Position numbers and translations under genes: made by a program
Source of the DNA: Serripes groenlandicus
Taxonomy: Eukaryota; Mollusca; Bivalvia; Cardiida; Cardiidae
DNA: 64,000 nt
Reading direction: 5' to 3'
Assembly (NCBI GenBank): GCA_031761405.1
Contig: JASEVX010000005.1
Coordinates: 5,167,724-5,231,723, forward strand
Part shown: in pieces, positions 23,166-33,890 of the stretch
How the letters are laid out: the number at the start of each line of letters is the position of its first letter
Position numbering within the stretch: the stretch's first letter is position 1
The notes under the pieces: model-generated
Told to the model about the DNA's origin: nothing
Seen by the model: only the letters and a program-made list of their open reading frames with translations
The model's database searches: none

Positions 23166-24479
23166 CTGCCAACTTCACACACTTTTATAAATAGGCAAAA
23201 ACATCCGGCGAATTTTGGGCCCGTAAACTAAACAATTAAAAACGCGTAGCCTAGAAAGTTTGGGAAAAGTGAACTTTTTCTCTGAGCTTTGATGAATTGG
23301 GTCAGGGCCGTAAACCAAACAATCAAAAACAGCGTAGCCTAGACAGTTGGGGAAAAGTTATTAAATACAAATTAAATGTGTATAAAGTTTTGTAATAACG
23401 GTAGAAGACAAACGTATTTTGTATCTTGTTGTTTCTTAAATCAGTTAATACAATTTATTGATTCATAAAGGTTGTTTTTTTCAATCAAACAACAGAGGTT
23501 TTTTTAACAATAATAACATTGGTTTCTCCCTTTTCGATTACGTCACCCCATGGTACAAAATTAAAACCTATCCCATACTGACGCCGCGCTCCCACGCGGC
23601 GTCAATAAAAACATCTTGCAAAACAGTTAAATCTTAAGAATTGGAAAATGCACAATTGATTTTTATTAAAAAGCATTGTGAGAAGTATAATTGCATATTG
23701 TCAACAATTTGACCTTTTATCACAATGCTTTCAAACATCATATGCTGTAAGGTGAAATGTCATCTTCATAAGATAAACACAAATGTAAGTTTCATCTGAA
23801 TCATCAGTAATTATAATAATCATAATATGTCAATTAAAATGTTGATTTATCTTTGATTGTCAACAATATCTGTATAAACCCCTCAATGGCTACTTTTTCT
23901 GAACACAAGTGGGGAATTGGTCCCTTTTCAAAAAATTATAGAAGCATCTTTGCCCAAATATACTCAAATGAAAAATGTATAAAAATACCAAAATACACCG
24001 GAATCCTCAAAGTCTACCTAATTCTTAAAAAAATGCTCCAAATATCTGAATCAGAATTCAGTGAAGATTGGGATTTTCCGCACAAATTGGGCGAAAACTG
24101 GTTGTATCTCCGGAATATTGAGCATGATTAATATAAGATTAAAGCTTGTTTCACAATTGTAAAAAAAGATAAGTTTAAAGACATTGGTTTAAAGGAATAA
24201 TGCAGATAAGACTGCACAGAGGTACAAACTGGTCTAAAACAAAACTGGTTGCAGAACCCAAAGCTTGGCTTTTTGACATAACTAATATACATGTATATTG
24301 TTTTCAATTCTGGTCTATTTTCTAAATATAAGGCTATTTAAAAGGAAAAAGGTATAAATAGTGTAATCTCATTCTTTAATTTATTATTTTATTTTATATA
24401 AAGCCACTTTTATTTGCAGTTATTGTCTGATGTCATTTATTAAAACAGCAGTCAATCATATTCTGCATCAAGTTTTATT
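23166..24479. other. Intergenic with two small repeats
   Basis: A diverged direct duplication of about 95 bp occurs at about 23210-23280 and 23290-23360, with shared GCGTAGCCTAGA. A G+C-rich hairpin at 23580-23603 has a 9-bp stem GACGCCGCG. A decayed MITE family 1 segment lies around 23615-23760. The open frame at 23853-24131 has no recognisable domain. Confidence 0.5.
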
Positions 24480-24925
24480 TTAAAATAGAATGGATTTAGA
24501 ACATCCCATACAATCATGGAATAACAGTTCTGATGGCGATTACTGAAGAGGAAATTCATAATTATAAGCAGTTAGTGATATACCCCTTGGTCATTGGTAC
24601 CTGTCTATACAATGAAAATATCATGCATCTTTGACTGTGGGGTAATATTCTTTCCTGCATACACATCAAAACAGTAAATGGATTGAGATCAACCTGTACA
24701 ATCATGGAATCACAGCTGTTATGGCGATAATGGGAGAGGAAGTTCATATACCCGTTGGTCATTGGTGTCTTGTCAAAACAATGAAAATTGCATGCATCTT
24801 TGACTGTGGGATATAACTTCCTGCATCAACATCAAACAAGGGAATATATTGAGAGAAACCAATTTACTGATGGAATTACAGCTGTTATGATGAGGACAGG
24901 AGAGGAACTTCAGCTGATTACATAT
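24480..24925. repeat. Diverged tandem repeat, period about 169 bp, 2-3 copies
   Basis: CATGCATCTTTGACTGTGG occurs at 24622 and 24791. The blocks ACAATCATGGAATAACAG and TTGGTCATTGGT repeat with the same spacing, and a third partial copy follows. Confidence 0.8.
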
Positions 24926-25059
24926 AATACTAATGGATTCATACAAGGTAATCTTTATTAATGGATAAGTTTATCAAAACCATATCAAGCTTGTTTTATC
25001 TAATTAAATGTAGTATATAAAGGAAGTCCTGTTTTTTTATTGCACAGTTTGTGTTTTTT

Positions 25060-25593
25060 ATGATCAGGTTTTGTGTGATGTCCTTCGGTCACACGCCATC
25101 AACAATTGCCTTGTGAACAATCTACAGGCAACATTTTACAACATCTAATATGAATGAAAGTTTATCAGAAAATCATCTCCATCAAATCTTGGCCAAGTTA
25201 TAGACTGGGTCCTGTGAGGTGAAAAACTAGGTTTCAATGTCAATTTGAAGGAACATATTGAAAACACTCTGGATGCCTTATTTTAAACTTAAGCATGTTG
25301 AAATGTTTTCAGAATAACTGTTTTGATGATATCTAGGCTAAGTTTAAATATATTCGGTCATAAACTAGGTCATGTTGGGTCATAAACTAAGTCACTCCAC
25401 CAAATTGAAGGAACATCTTGTTAGTCTAGAAACCACATTTTGCCTTCAGCAGCTTGAGGCTTTTTCAGAATGTTTGTCTTGACAATATCTAGACCTAGTA
25501 AGAATAAGGGTCATGGTGGGTCAAAAACTAGGTCACTAGACCAAATTGAAGGAACATTTTGTTAACACTCAGACATTTTGAATGCTGCATTTT
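25060..25593. repeat. Interspersed repeat rich in GGTCACTAGACCAAATTGAAGG, left part
   Basis: Repeated phrases such as AAACTAGGTCACT, CAAATTGAAGGAACAT, TGTTAACACTC and ATATCTAGGCC recur every 100-170 bp. The block is interrupted at 25594 by another element and resumes near 27240. Confidence 0.7.
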
Positions 25594-27240
25594 TAGCTCA
25601 CCAATGCACGAAGTGCAAGATGAGCTTTTGTGATCGCTCATCGTCCGTCGGTGTCGACGTCGTCCGTCCGTTCACATTTCCCTACAAACAACTTCTCCTC
25701 CTAAACCATTTAACCAAATTCAAAATAATTTTACAGGAATGTTCCTTGGGTGGATCTCTTTCAAACTTGTTCAAAGAATTCTATTCCATTCCGAACTTTG
25801 GCTGCCACGGCAACAAAAAAGCGGAAATTAACCAAAACTTAAAAAATCTTCTTGTCTGAAAGTAGAAGGCCCATGCCTTTGATATTTGGTATGTAGCATC
25901 ATCTGGTGAACCTCTACCAAGATTGTTCAAATTATAGCCCTGGGGTCAAAAATTACCCCTCCCCGGGGGTCACTTGTTTAACATAGACTCATATAGGGGG
26001 AAAACTTTAAAAATCTTCTTGTCTAAAAGTAGAAGGCCCATGCCTTTGATATTGGGTATGTAGCATCATCTAGTGAACCTCTACCAAGATTGTTCAGATT
26101 ATAGCCCTGGGGTCAAAAATGAACCCTCCCGGGGTCACTTGTTTTACATAGACTCATATAGTGGAAAAACTTTAAAAATCTTCCTGTCTAAAAGTAGAGG
26201 GCCCAGGCCTTTGATATTTGGTATGTAGCATCATCTAGTGGACCTTTACCAAGATTGTTCAAATTATAGCCCTGGGGTCAAAATGACCCCTCCCCTGGGG
26301 TCTATTGTTTTACATAGACTCATATAGATAAAAAACTTAAAAAATCTTCTTGTCTAAAAGAAGAAGGCCCATGCCTTTGATAATTGGTATGTAGCATCAT
26401 CTAGTGAACCTCTACCAAGATTGTTCAGATTATAGCCCTGGGGTCAAAAATGAACCCTCCCCGGGGGTCCCTTGTTTTACATAGACTCATATAGTGGAAA
26501 AAGTTTAAAAATCTTCTTGTCTAAAAGTAGAGGGCCCAGGCCTTTGATTTTGGGTATGTAGCATCATCTAGTGAACCGTTACCAAGATTGTTCAAATTAT
26601 AGCCCTGGGGTCAAAATGACCCCTCCCCTGGGATCTATTGTTTTACATAGACTCATATAGAGAAAAAACTTAAAAAATCTTCTTGTCTAAAAGTAGAGGC
26701 CCCAGACCTTTGATATGTAGCATCATCTAGTAGACCTCTACCAAGATTGTTCAAATTATAGCCCTGGTGTCAAAAATTACCCCTCCCCGGGGGTCACTTG
26801 TTTTTCATAGACTCATATAGGGAAAAAACTTTAAAAATCTTTTTGTCTAAGAGTAGAGGGCCCAGGCCTTTGATATGTAGCATCATCTAGTGGACCTCTA
26901 CCAAGATTGTTCAATTTATAGCCCTGGGGTAAAAAATGATCCCATCCCGGGGGTCACTTGTTTTACATAGACTCATATAGGGGAAAAACTTAAAAAATCT
27001 TCTTGTCTAAATGTAGAGGCCCCAGGCCTTTGATATTTGGTATGTGGCATCATCTAGTAGACCTCTACCAAGATTGTTCAAATTATAGCCCTGGGGTCAA
27101 AAATTACCCCTCCCCGGGGGTCACTTGTTTGACATAGATACGGGGAAAACTTTAAAACTCTTCTTGTCTCAAAGTAGAAGGCCCAGGCCTTTGATATTTG
27201 GTATGTAGTATCATCTAGTGGACCTCTACCTACCAAAGAA
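25594..27240 (+). mobile_element. Second non-autonomous element with 166-bp tandem core, right end missing
   Basis: The left end TAGCTCACC, the hairpin GCACGAAGTGC and the GTCGTC-rich stretch match the element at 7233. The core has about nine units of 160-171 bp (marker CTTGTCT at 25851, 26018, 26183, 26349, 26516, 26682, 26842, 27002, 27173). Its sequence differs from the first element, with TAGCCCTGGGGTCAAAAAT and TAGCATCATCTAGTG. It stops mid-unit at about 27235 without an AGGTGAGCG end. Confidence 0.8.
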
Positions 27241-27540
27241 AAACATTTGAGAAAAATCTTGTAAATAGCTTGACATCAAGGTTTGATTCAGCATCTTGAA
27301 ACTTTGTAAGAATGTTCGCCTGATGATTATTGATATCTAGGCCAAGTTCAAATATTGGTCAAGTCGGGTCAAACATAAGGTCATTAGACCAAATTAAAGG
27401 AAAATCTTGTTAACACTCGACAGCTGTTCTTTTAATGTTAGCATGTTGAAACTTTGGCAGAATGGATGTTTTGAACATTGCTTTTAACCCAGAAACTATG
27501 TCACTAAGCCTAATTGAAGGAAAAAATTGTTTTCACTATT
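27241..27540. repeat. Interspersed repeat rich in GGTCATTAGACCAAATT, right part
   Basis: Continues the phrase pattern of 25060-25593 (AAGGTCATTAGACCAAATTA, CTTGTTAACACTC, ATATCTAGGCCAAGTTC), as expected if the 166-bp-core element is nested inside it. Confidence 0.65.
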
Positions 27541-28187
27541 GTTTTTTTTTTACCTTTCTGTATTGATTATGTTCATGTGATGAATTGAATGTTAAAATTG
27601 TTGAAGATTTGACTTTGCACCAACAGATAAAGTAGGAATAGTGTACAACAGCGGTCTCAGTTTCGACAGCTTGAAACAGATTCCTTTATCATGGTAGTCA
27701 CATACCTACAGGTTAGACCCATTATAGACGCTGTGCTCGTGATGAGGCTTTGCCTTTTTCATATTAGAAGAAGCGAAATCGCACTTAAAATTGGAATTAT
27801 CATCCAAATTTGCCGATGACATTTTTGAACAGGATAGCTTAATATTTACGCTACGTATATTAGGCGCGCCAATATTCCCATACCTTGACGAGCTGGATAA
27901 CCTACAGCTGCTAGATTGTACTTTTAGATACATATACCGGTGTCTTCAAATGTATTACTCTGGTTAAAAGCGATATATTGAAGCACTAGTATGTGCCAGC
28001 ACCAAACGAGCACTATAATTATATTTATTCTCTGCAAAACTGCACACATGCTTTATACGAAAAAAAAACATGAATGGGTTTTTTCGCTTATAGGTAACAG
28101 GTGTGAGAATTTTTTTTTTTTTTTTTTTCAATAACCCATGAAGCTTTCTGAAATGAAACTGGCCAAATCCATGGGGGCCGCCATTTT
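27541..28187. other. Intergenic, no supported gene
   Basis: AT-rich with a T-run at about 28110-28128. The minus-strand open frame at 27706-27933 is serine-rich and shows no known domain. Confidence 0.5.
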
Positions 28188-28440
28188 GGGTATGTATAAA
28201 ATTAGACGAGAAACACGGATTGAAAAAAATTTATTGTCGTCTTTTTAATATTTTTTTTTAAATCGATATTTTGGGTATGTATATAATGACACGAAAAAAC
28301 ACGGATTTTTTAAATTATTGTCGTCTTTTTAATATATATTTTTTTTAAATCGATATTTTGGGTATGTATAAAATGACACGAAAAACACGGATTTTTTAAA
28401 TTATTGTCGTCTTTTTAATATTTTTTTTTTAAATCGATAT
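28188..28440. repeat. 86-bp tandem repeat, three copies
   Basis: TTTTGGGTATGTAT recurs at 28188, 28273 and 28360, each followed by an AAAATGACACGAAAAACACGG type stretch and TTATTGTCGTCTTTTTAATA. Confidence 0.9.
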
Positions 28441-28744
28441 TTAAGATCATTAAATTGTTGTGTTTTGTGGGAATTAACATTTGTAAGAAAAGTTAAAATT
28501 AAATGGAACTCTGTAAGAAATATGTTTTCCCGTTCGTCAAAAAAACGACAGCATTAGACTTCTACGCCCGAACCTAAATGTTGACTGTATCGTAGCCAAA
28601 GAAGGACGTGACGTCATTTCCGTAACACTTCATCTTGGCGTAACGTCAATGGAGCGACGTCGTTTCCCGCAAAAAAGTGGTATCAACATGAAAGACCCCA
28701 AATTTCTATACATGAGCTATTGACTCACTCATTCAAAGTATAAT

Positions 28745-28872
28745 TATTTATCAAACATTTTGACAAAATGATAACTTTCTCATAAAAAGCAATTGTTCTT
28801 GTGGCGACAATCTTATCCTAAATCGTCTGTTGCATTGGCCTCAGAAACCGTCTCTAATAGGGAAAGGGTTTA
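28745..28872. mobile_element. TTAA-type MITE family 1, right part only
   Basis: CAATTGTTCTTGTGGCGACAAT followed by ATCGTCTGTTGCATTGGCC and AGGGAAAGGGTTTA matches the right arm. The left arm is not visible. Confidence 0.5.
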
Positions 28873-28884
28873 GCAGAAATGTGA

Positions 28885-29021
28885 CCCCTTACATAATTTG
28901 TTCCAGTCATATTGACTGGTTGAAAAAGGCAGTCGCCACGTGGCATCAGAAAAGGGCTGATCTATTTGCTGCTTTGCCATAATGCAGGTGATCGATTAAG
29001 GATCATCTTGGCCCTCATGTT
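28885..29021 (+). mobile_element. Right-end fragment of a 166-bp-core type element
   Basis: A stretch with GTGGCATCAGAAAAGGGC is followed by GCAGGTGATCGATTAAGG and CTTGGCCCTCATGTT, matching the AGGTGAGCG plus GGCCCTCTTGTT end at 8512-8547. It may be the detached right end of the element that stops at 27240. Confidence 0.5.
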
Positions 29022-29337
29022 TTAACCTCGTTCATTATAAATGTATTCCTTGATTTTCTGAAAGTCTTTACTTTATTATTTTCTGTTCAAATAATAGACA
29101 ACAGCAATACGAATTCGAAATATGTTTTGATAATGCAAGAAACATGACATTAACATTATTATTGTCTAGTCAATTACTTATAAATCCTTTTTTATGGCCA
29201 AAGTATGCTCTTTAATTTTTGTTTATAATTATCTTGCGTTTTTTTCGTAAATAGGTAGCACCTATAGATATATTACATAGTATGTAAATGACGATCTGTC
29301 ATGCGTGTATATACATTGATATACATTATATTCTTAG

Positions 29338-29530
29338 GTGTTTTTTTTGCTTTTTGTTTTGCTGTTTTTCTTTTTCTTCTCCTTCACAAATCCAACTATG
29401 GATAATCTTTAACCTGTATTGTTGTTTGTTTGTATTTCTGTTAATCGTGAAAAATTGTACATGTACTTACAATATCTCCTAGAAAGGGGGCAATAAAGAA
29501 ATTGTATTGTATTGTATTGTATTGTATTGC
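29338..29530 (+). mobile_element. 3' end of a LINE with (TATTG)n tail
   Basis: A T-rich stretch, then CTAGAAAGGGGGCAATAAAG and five to six copies of TATTG form a typical non-LTR retrotransposon 3' UTR with polyadenylation-like signal and short tandem tail. No coding sequence of this element is visible upstream, so it is a severely truncated insertion abutting repeat block copy B. Confidence 0.65.
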
Positions 29531-30068
29531 TATGAAAGATTATCATATTTCGCCAGTGTTGACTGCCACATGGCGCACGGACGGATGGACACAGAGCGAT
29601 TACAACAGCTAAACTAAAGCACTTCACGCTCAGGTAAGCTAAGGGCGCACCTTTGTTTTCAAACTGATGTCATCATGGAAAATCCAATGACAAGAAAAGA
29701 CATTACTACATAAAGTTTGGGGATTTCTAGGGATGGTTCAGAAACAGTCACCTTGTTTCTACTTTCACCTAGTATTGCGCAATAATAATTGATGTGGCTA
29801 ATTAGTTTATCCGTTGCCATATACAGACACATTTTAGAGCATCTGCCGCGATCGACAGTACATGACAGTTTACACCTCTGAATATAAAAAAAACGAGCTC
29901 ATTTTTCCTGCAATGTTATTCAACCTTTATTAGAGTTTTCTTCAAAACTGAATATGACACAATTTTCCTCAGATGTTTTTATTTGTGTATAAACAATTGA
30001 CCAGTTAGATAGGAGTAAATGATGTAATCCATTACCGAACTATAGCGTGTCGTCTGCAACGTATGTAA
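29529..30068. repeat. Dispersed repeat block, copy B (longer)
   Basis: Homologous to 16091-16452. It contains about 170 bp (about 29755-29935) missing from copy A, and ends at the same CAACGTATGTAAC before diverging. Confidence 0.9.
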
Positions 30069-30605
30069 CCCGTTTATAACGTCCACGTGTATAACGTCCA
30101 CGTTTACAAGCCGGCATTCTTTGAGTCATTAAGCACGGGCGGGAAATCGCCTTTCTTCCATCCCATAGTTCTAGTTTAAAGTTAACATTTTACCTCACAC
30201 GTTTGTTTCTGGGTTTGGATTGGGTGGGGGGGGGGGCGGGTTAGTTTATCCCGGTAATACCCATTTTCCTGACACAGGGGTACAAGTAGTAATGCTATCC
30301 CCACAATTCTCTGCGCCAACAAGGAGGGAAGCCATTACCTATACTGTTACTGTGTGTAGTCTTTGGTATGTCCCGACTGGGGATCGAACTGGTCACTGCT
30401 CCCAATGCTCTAACCGCAACAACTCTGAGACGGTTTTACCTGATAGGATATTCCAGTGTCTGCAGTGTCGGAAGATCAAGGGGTCTGAGCAGGCAGATCT
30501 GAATCTCCAACGGCCGAAAAAGCTTTATGGTGTTTTTACTGAAGCGCACACCATTCAATTGGATAGAAACGTTTAAACTGCGACTCACATTTTCTAGGCT
30601 AGTAT
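30069..30605. other. Intergenic with G-run and reverse tRNA-like segment
   Basis: A G-rich tract lies at about 30222-30240. On the minus strand, about 30370-30425 carries a B-box-like AGTTCGATCCCC and an A-box-like TAGAGCATTGGG, so it may be the tRNA-derived head of a SINE. The 118-residue open frame at 30220 has no recognisable domain. Confidence 0.4.
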
Positions 30606-30705
30606 TGGTTTGTTTACCCAGGGATCATGAATAAGTGAACTGTCGCCGTGATATAACTGAAATAATGTTGAAAGCGGCGTGAAACCCAAATAAAACTAAT
30701 TAAAC
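30606..30705 (+). mobile_element. SINE 3' part
   Basis: GGTTTGTTTACCCAGGG, CATGAATAAGTGAACTGTCG, GTGATATAACTGAA and a CCCAAATAAAACTAATT tail match the body of the SINE at 40863-41086. Confidence 0.75.
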
Positions 30706-31027
30706 CGCGACTTGTGTTTGTTAACTTGTATTAGTTTGATGCATTAAGGGTGTAAACTACATTCTCTAGGTCTGATCACTTTTACTAAATATAGATTCAT
30801 GGAAAACTACACTTTCAAAACGTTACGAAAGTTCGATTTCTATTTATAGAAAAAGGAAAATACATACGTGACCGTCACTTGTTAATAAATAAGTATATAG
30901 GTATATGTTTACCCTAGATATAAATCCGTTATAGCATACCTGTGTTTTAAAGGAGAGAGTTTTTATATATGTTCTGGAGGTTTATAGATTCTGTTTAAGG
31001 TATATATATTTGTATTATTATTATTAT
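30706..31027. other. Intergenic, nothing recognised
   Basis: AT-rich sequence ending in TTATTATTATT just before a MITE. Confidence 0.5.
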
Positions 31028-31257
31028 TTAACCCTTTCCCACATACAACATTTCTGAAGCAGACGACTTTGATAGCATCTAGACAAAAAAGTGAAGAATC
31101 TCTGTAAACAAAACTATTATTATTCAATCAAGTTGAAAACATTTTGGCAAAAGGAGAAATTGCTCGTTTTGAGCAATTTCTTACTTTGTCGCATTGTTTG
31201 CAATAGTTTTACAGTGTAGAGGCGTCAGAAAGCGTCTAAATGTAGGAAAAGGCTTAA
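31028..31257. mobile_element. TTAA-type MITE family 1
   Basis: TTAACCCTTTCCCACATAC at the left and AGGAAAAGGCTTAA at the right. The central hairpin includes GAAATTGCTCGTTTTGAGC. The GAGGCGTCAGAAAGCGTCTA block is intact. Confidence 0.85.
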
Positions 31258-31708
31258 ATTCTATATATATTCTGAATAGCTTCGTGAAAAACGTCTCGTT
31301 TTATTTTTATTTTTTATTTGATACGTTTGAACGTTTGAGTTTTATGTAAATGTAAACAACTCTAAATCATAACATCTTTCGTTTAGACGAAATAACTAAA
31401 CAGTTTCTTTGTATTCGCAAGATAAAAGCTCGTAAATGAGCTATGACTGAATTCCTCGTAGGTCTGCTGTACATTGGGTGTTCGCAAATGCTAAAAGCTG
31501 TTGGTATTTAGTAACAGAATATTTCAAAAAACTTCCTATAAAATTGTGCTTTTGGTTGAAATAAAACGCATAATACGCATAATATGCATACTACGCATAC
31601 AGGTCTTTTAATAACAATTGTCACCCTTCCTTGCTTATTTCGTTATTTGACCTTAAAGGTTATCAATACCCTTGGAAATGTTGTACTTAATAAACGAGTT
31701 TCCTTTCA
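31258..31708. other. Intergenic, nothing recognised
   Basis: AT-rich. A short run of ATACGCATAATATGCATA-like words near 31570-31605 is the only pattern seen. Confidence 0.5.
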
Positions 31709-31879
31709 ATAACCCCGGCTTTCCCAGATACAGCAAATCTGCAGCAGACGACCTCGGAAACGTTTAGTCTAAAGTATGGATACTCTCTATAAATAGAAAA
31801 TTATTGAATGAAGTTGAAATCGTAATGGCAAAAGGAGAAATTGTTCATTTCTCCATTAAGCACACTTTTTTTCAAAAGT
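31709..31879. mobile_element. TTAA-type MITE family 1, left half joined to a satellite
   Basis: Contains TTTCCCAGATACAGC, CTGCAGCAGACGACC and GGCAAAAGGAGAAATTG, then runs directly into the tandem array derived from the opposite arm. Confidence 0.75.
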
Positions 31880-32645
31880 CGTCTGCTACAGAGGCGTCAG
31901 AACGCGTCTACTACAGAGGCGTCAGAACGCGTCTACTACAGAGGCATCAGAACGCGTCTGCTACAGAGGCGTCAGAACGCGTCTACATTGCCCCAACTAC
32001 TGGAGTCACTTTACCGCATGCAGACGCGTTCTGACGCCTCTATAGCAGACACGTTCTGACGCTTCTATAGCAGACGCGTTCTGACGCCTCTATAGCAGAC
32101 ACGTTCTGACGCCTCTATAGCAGACACGTTCTGACGCCTCTATAGCAGACACGTTCTGACGCCTCTATAGCAGACACGTTCTGACGCCTCTATAGCCGAC
32201 ACATTATGACGCCTCTATAGCAGACACGTTCTGACGCCTCTATAGCAGACACATTATGACGCCTCTATAGCAGACACGTTCTGACGCCTCTATAGCAGAC
32301 ACGTTCTGACGCCTCTATAGCAGACACATTATGACGCCTCTATAGCTACACATTATGACGCCTCTATAGCAGACACGTTCTGACGCCTCTATAGCAGACA
32401 CGTTATGACGCCTCTATAGCAGACACGTTCTGACGCCTCTATAGCAGACACGTTCTGACGCCTCTATAGCAGACACGTTCTGACGCCTCTATAGCAGACA
32501 CATTATGACGCCTCTATAGCCGACACATTATGACGCCTCTATAGCAGACACGTTCTGACGCCTCTATAGCAGACACGTTATGACGCCTCTATAGCAGACA
32601 CGTTCTGACGCCTCTATAGCAGACACATTATGACGCCTCTATAGC
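31880..32645. repeat. 25-bp satellite in two opposed arrays, derived from MITE arm
   Basis: Four plus-oriented units (CTACAGAGGCGTCAGAACGC with GTCTG) lie at 31880-31985. A 37-bp spacer follows, then about 25 units in the opposite orientation (TTCTGACGCCTCTATAGCAG) at 32023-32645. The unit matches the terminal arm of MITE family 1 (CTGCAGAGGCGTCAGAAAGC). The two arrays could fold into a long hairpin. Confidence 0.95.
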
Positions 32646-32687
32646 TACACAGAGTTGTAATATGAGTCTTTTTTACTTTAGATGATA

Positions 32688-32951
32688 TGAGCCGTTCCGT
32701 GAGAGCACCAACATTATGGACTCTGCGTAATGTATCGACCCAGATCAGCCTGCGCACTCCGCGCAGGCTAATCCGGGCCGACACATTTGGTCTCAGATGG
32801 ATAGAGGTATAGAGTAATAATTCTTGAAACAGAAAAACCATAGGAGGCGAAAAGTGTCCGTCCGGGTTAGCCTGCGCGGCATGCTTAAGCTGATCCGGGT
32901 CGATACTTTACGCATTGTGCACAATGTTGGTTTTCTCGCAGGACAGCTCAT
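32688..32951. mobile_element. GAGCCGT foldback element
   Basis: Begins TGAGCCGTTCCGTGAGAGC and ends TTTTCTCGCAGGACAGCTCA. It contains CCGCGCAGGCTAATCCGG, AGATGGATAGAGGTATAGAG and GCGCGGCATGCTTAAGC. Full length. Confidence 0.85.
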
Positions 32952-33305
32952 ATATTGATGTGTACATAAAAACCAAAAGACTGACAGGTGATTTGCCGAA
33001 ACGTTAATAGCAATATTATGGTGACATAACAGGGAACCATACCTGAATATAATAAGGCTTGAATGTACAGACATAATCTATTCAGAGAAGCAAGCCACCG
33101 AGTTAATCAAATGGATATGCTCATCTTGTTATTGACTTAAAAAAATCTTTTTCATTTTCTTCTAATACATTACAGGTTTTGTTATGTCGTGGGAGAGTGA
33201 TTAACGGCCATTCTACTTCACTGAATTATATTTCAATTTGGTGACAATTTTATTTACCGTGTGTACACCTCTTTTTCCAAACTCAAAACTCCTATTTTGG
33301 TCACG

Positions 33306-33427
33306 TTAACACCGTTCCACATACAACACATCTGCAGCAGACGACGAGTTTAATTATTAAATAGATGCTTTCAAAAGTCGTCTGCTAGAGGGGCGTCAGA
33401 AAGCGTATGTATGCGGTAATGGGTTAA
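33306..33427. mobile_element. TTAA-type MITE family 1, internally deleted
   Basis: Flanked by TTAA at both ends. It keeps CTGCAGCAGACGACG and AAAAGTCGTCTGCTAGAGGGG arms but lacks the central hairpin, so it is only about 120 bp. Confidence 0.8.
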
Positions 33428-33443
33428 GCGGCTTTATTTCTTA

Positions 33444-33548
33444 CGGTGTTCTAAACCGGCCTTCATCTTCTCACAATATGATTTGGACCTTCGCTGTTCT
33501 AAACCGGCCTTCCTCTCCCCACAATATGATTTGGACCTTCGCTGTTCG
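33444..33548. repeat. 49-bp tandem duplication
   Basis: CTAAACCGGCCTTC and CACAATATGATTTGGACCTT recur at a spacing of 49 bp, two copies. Confidence 0.9.
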
Positions 33549-33675
33549 ACATGTGACCGTACGTACACGTATCCTTGTAGTCTCTTGTGAACAGTTACGA
33601 CCAAAACTCATTTCGAAATGTCGGTTTTCACGTGGTCACGTTTAGCCAGCCTGAATTCAATTCTGATTATAATAT

Positions 33676-33890
33676 TTAACTCGTTCAGCGCCAAAGGCAA
33701 TATTGAGCTTTTTGCAAACAATACAGATTCAGGTGAGTCAGCTCGTAACGAGCTGTCTCACCTGAAATCTGCATTGTTTGGCTGTGAGTTATAAAAATAT
33801 TCAAAAAAAATCCTATAAGATGAGAATAGAGTCGTCCGAATTTGAACACGGAAGAGTCTACTTTAAACAATTCGGCGCCGAAAGAGTTAA
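33676..33890. mobile_element. TTAA-type MITE family 2
   Basis: TTAACTCGTTCAGCGCC at the left and GGCGCCGAAAGAGTTAA at the right form terminal inverted repeats flanked by TTAA. The centre is a palindrome around AGCTCGTAACGAGCT flanked by CAGGTGAG and CTCACCTG. A reverse copy lies at 41527-41739. Confidence 0.85.

Noticed and set aside
23853..24131. 92-residue open frame
   Set aside because: No recognisable domain, no clear start context, and it lies in repeat-rich AT-rich DNA.
30220..30576. 118-residue open frame starting with glycines
   Set aside because: The N-terminus is a G-run and the rest overlaps a reverse tRNA-like SINE head; no domain.
31804..32059. Two overlapping frames with repeated EASERVY
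   Set aside because: They translate the 25-bp satellite; the period is not a multiple of three, so the frames shift.
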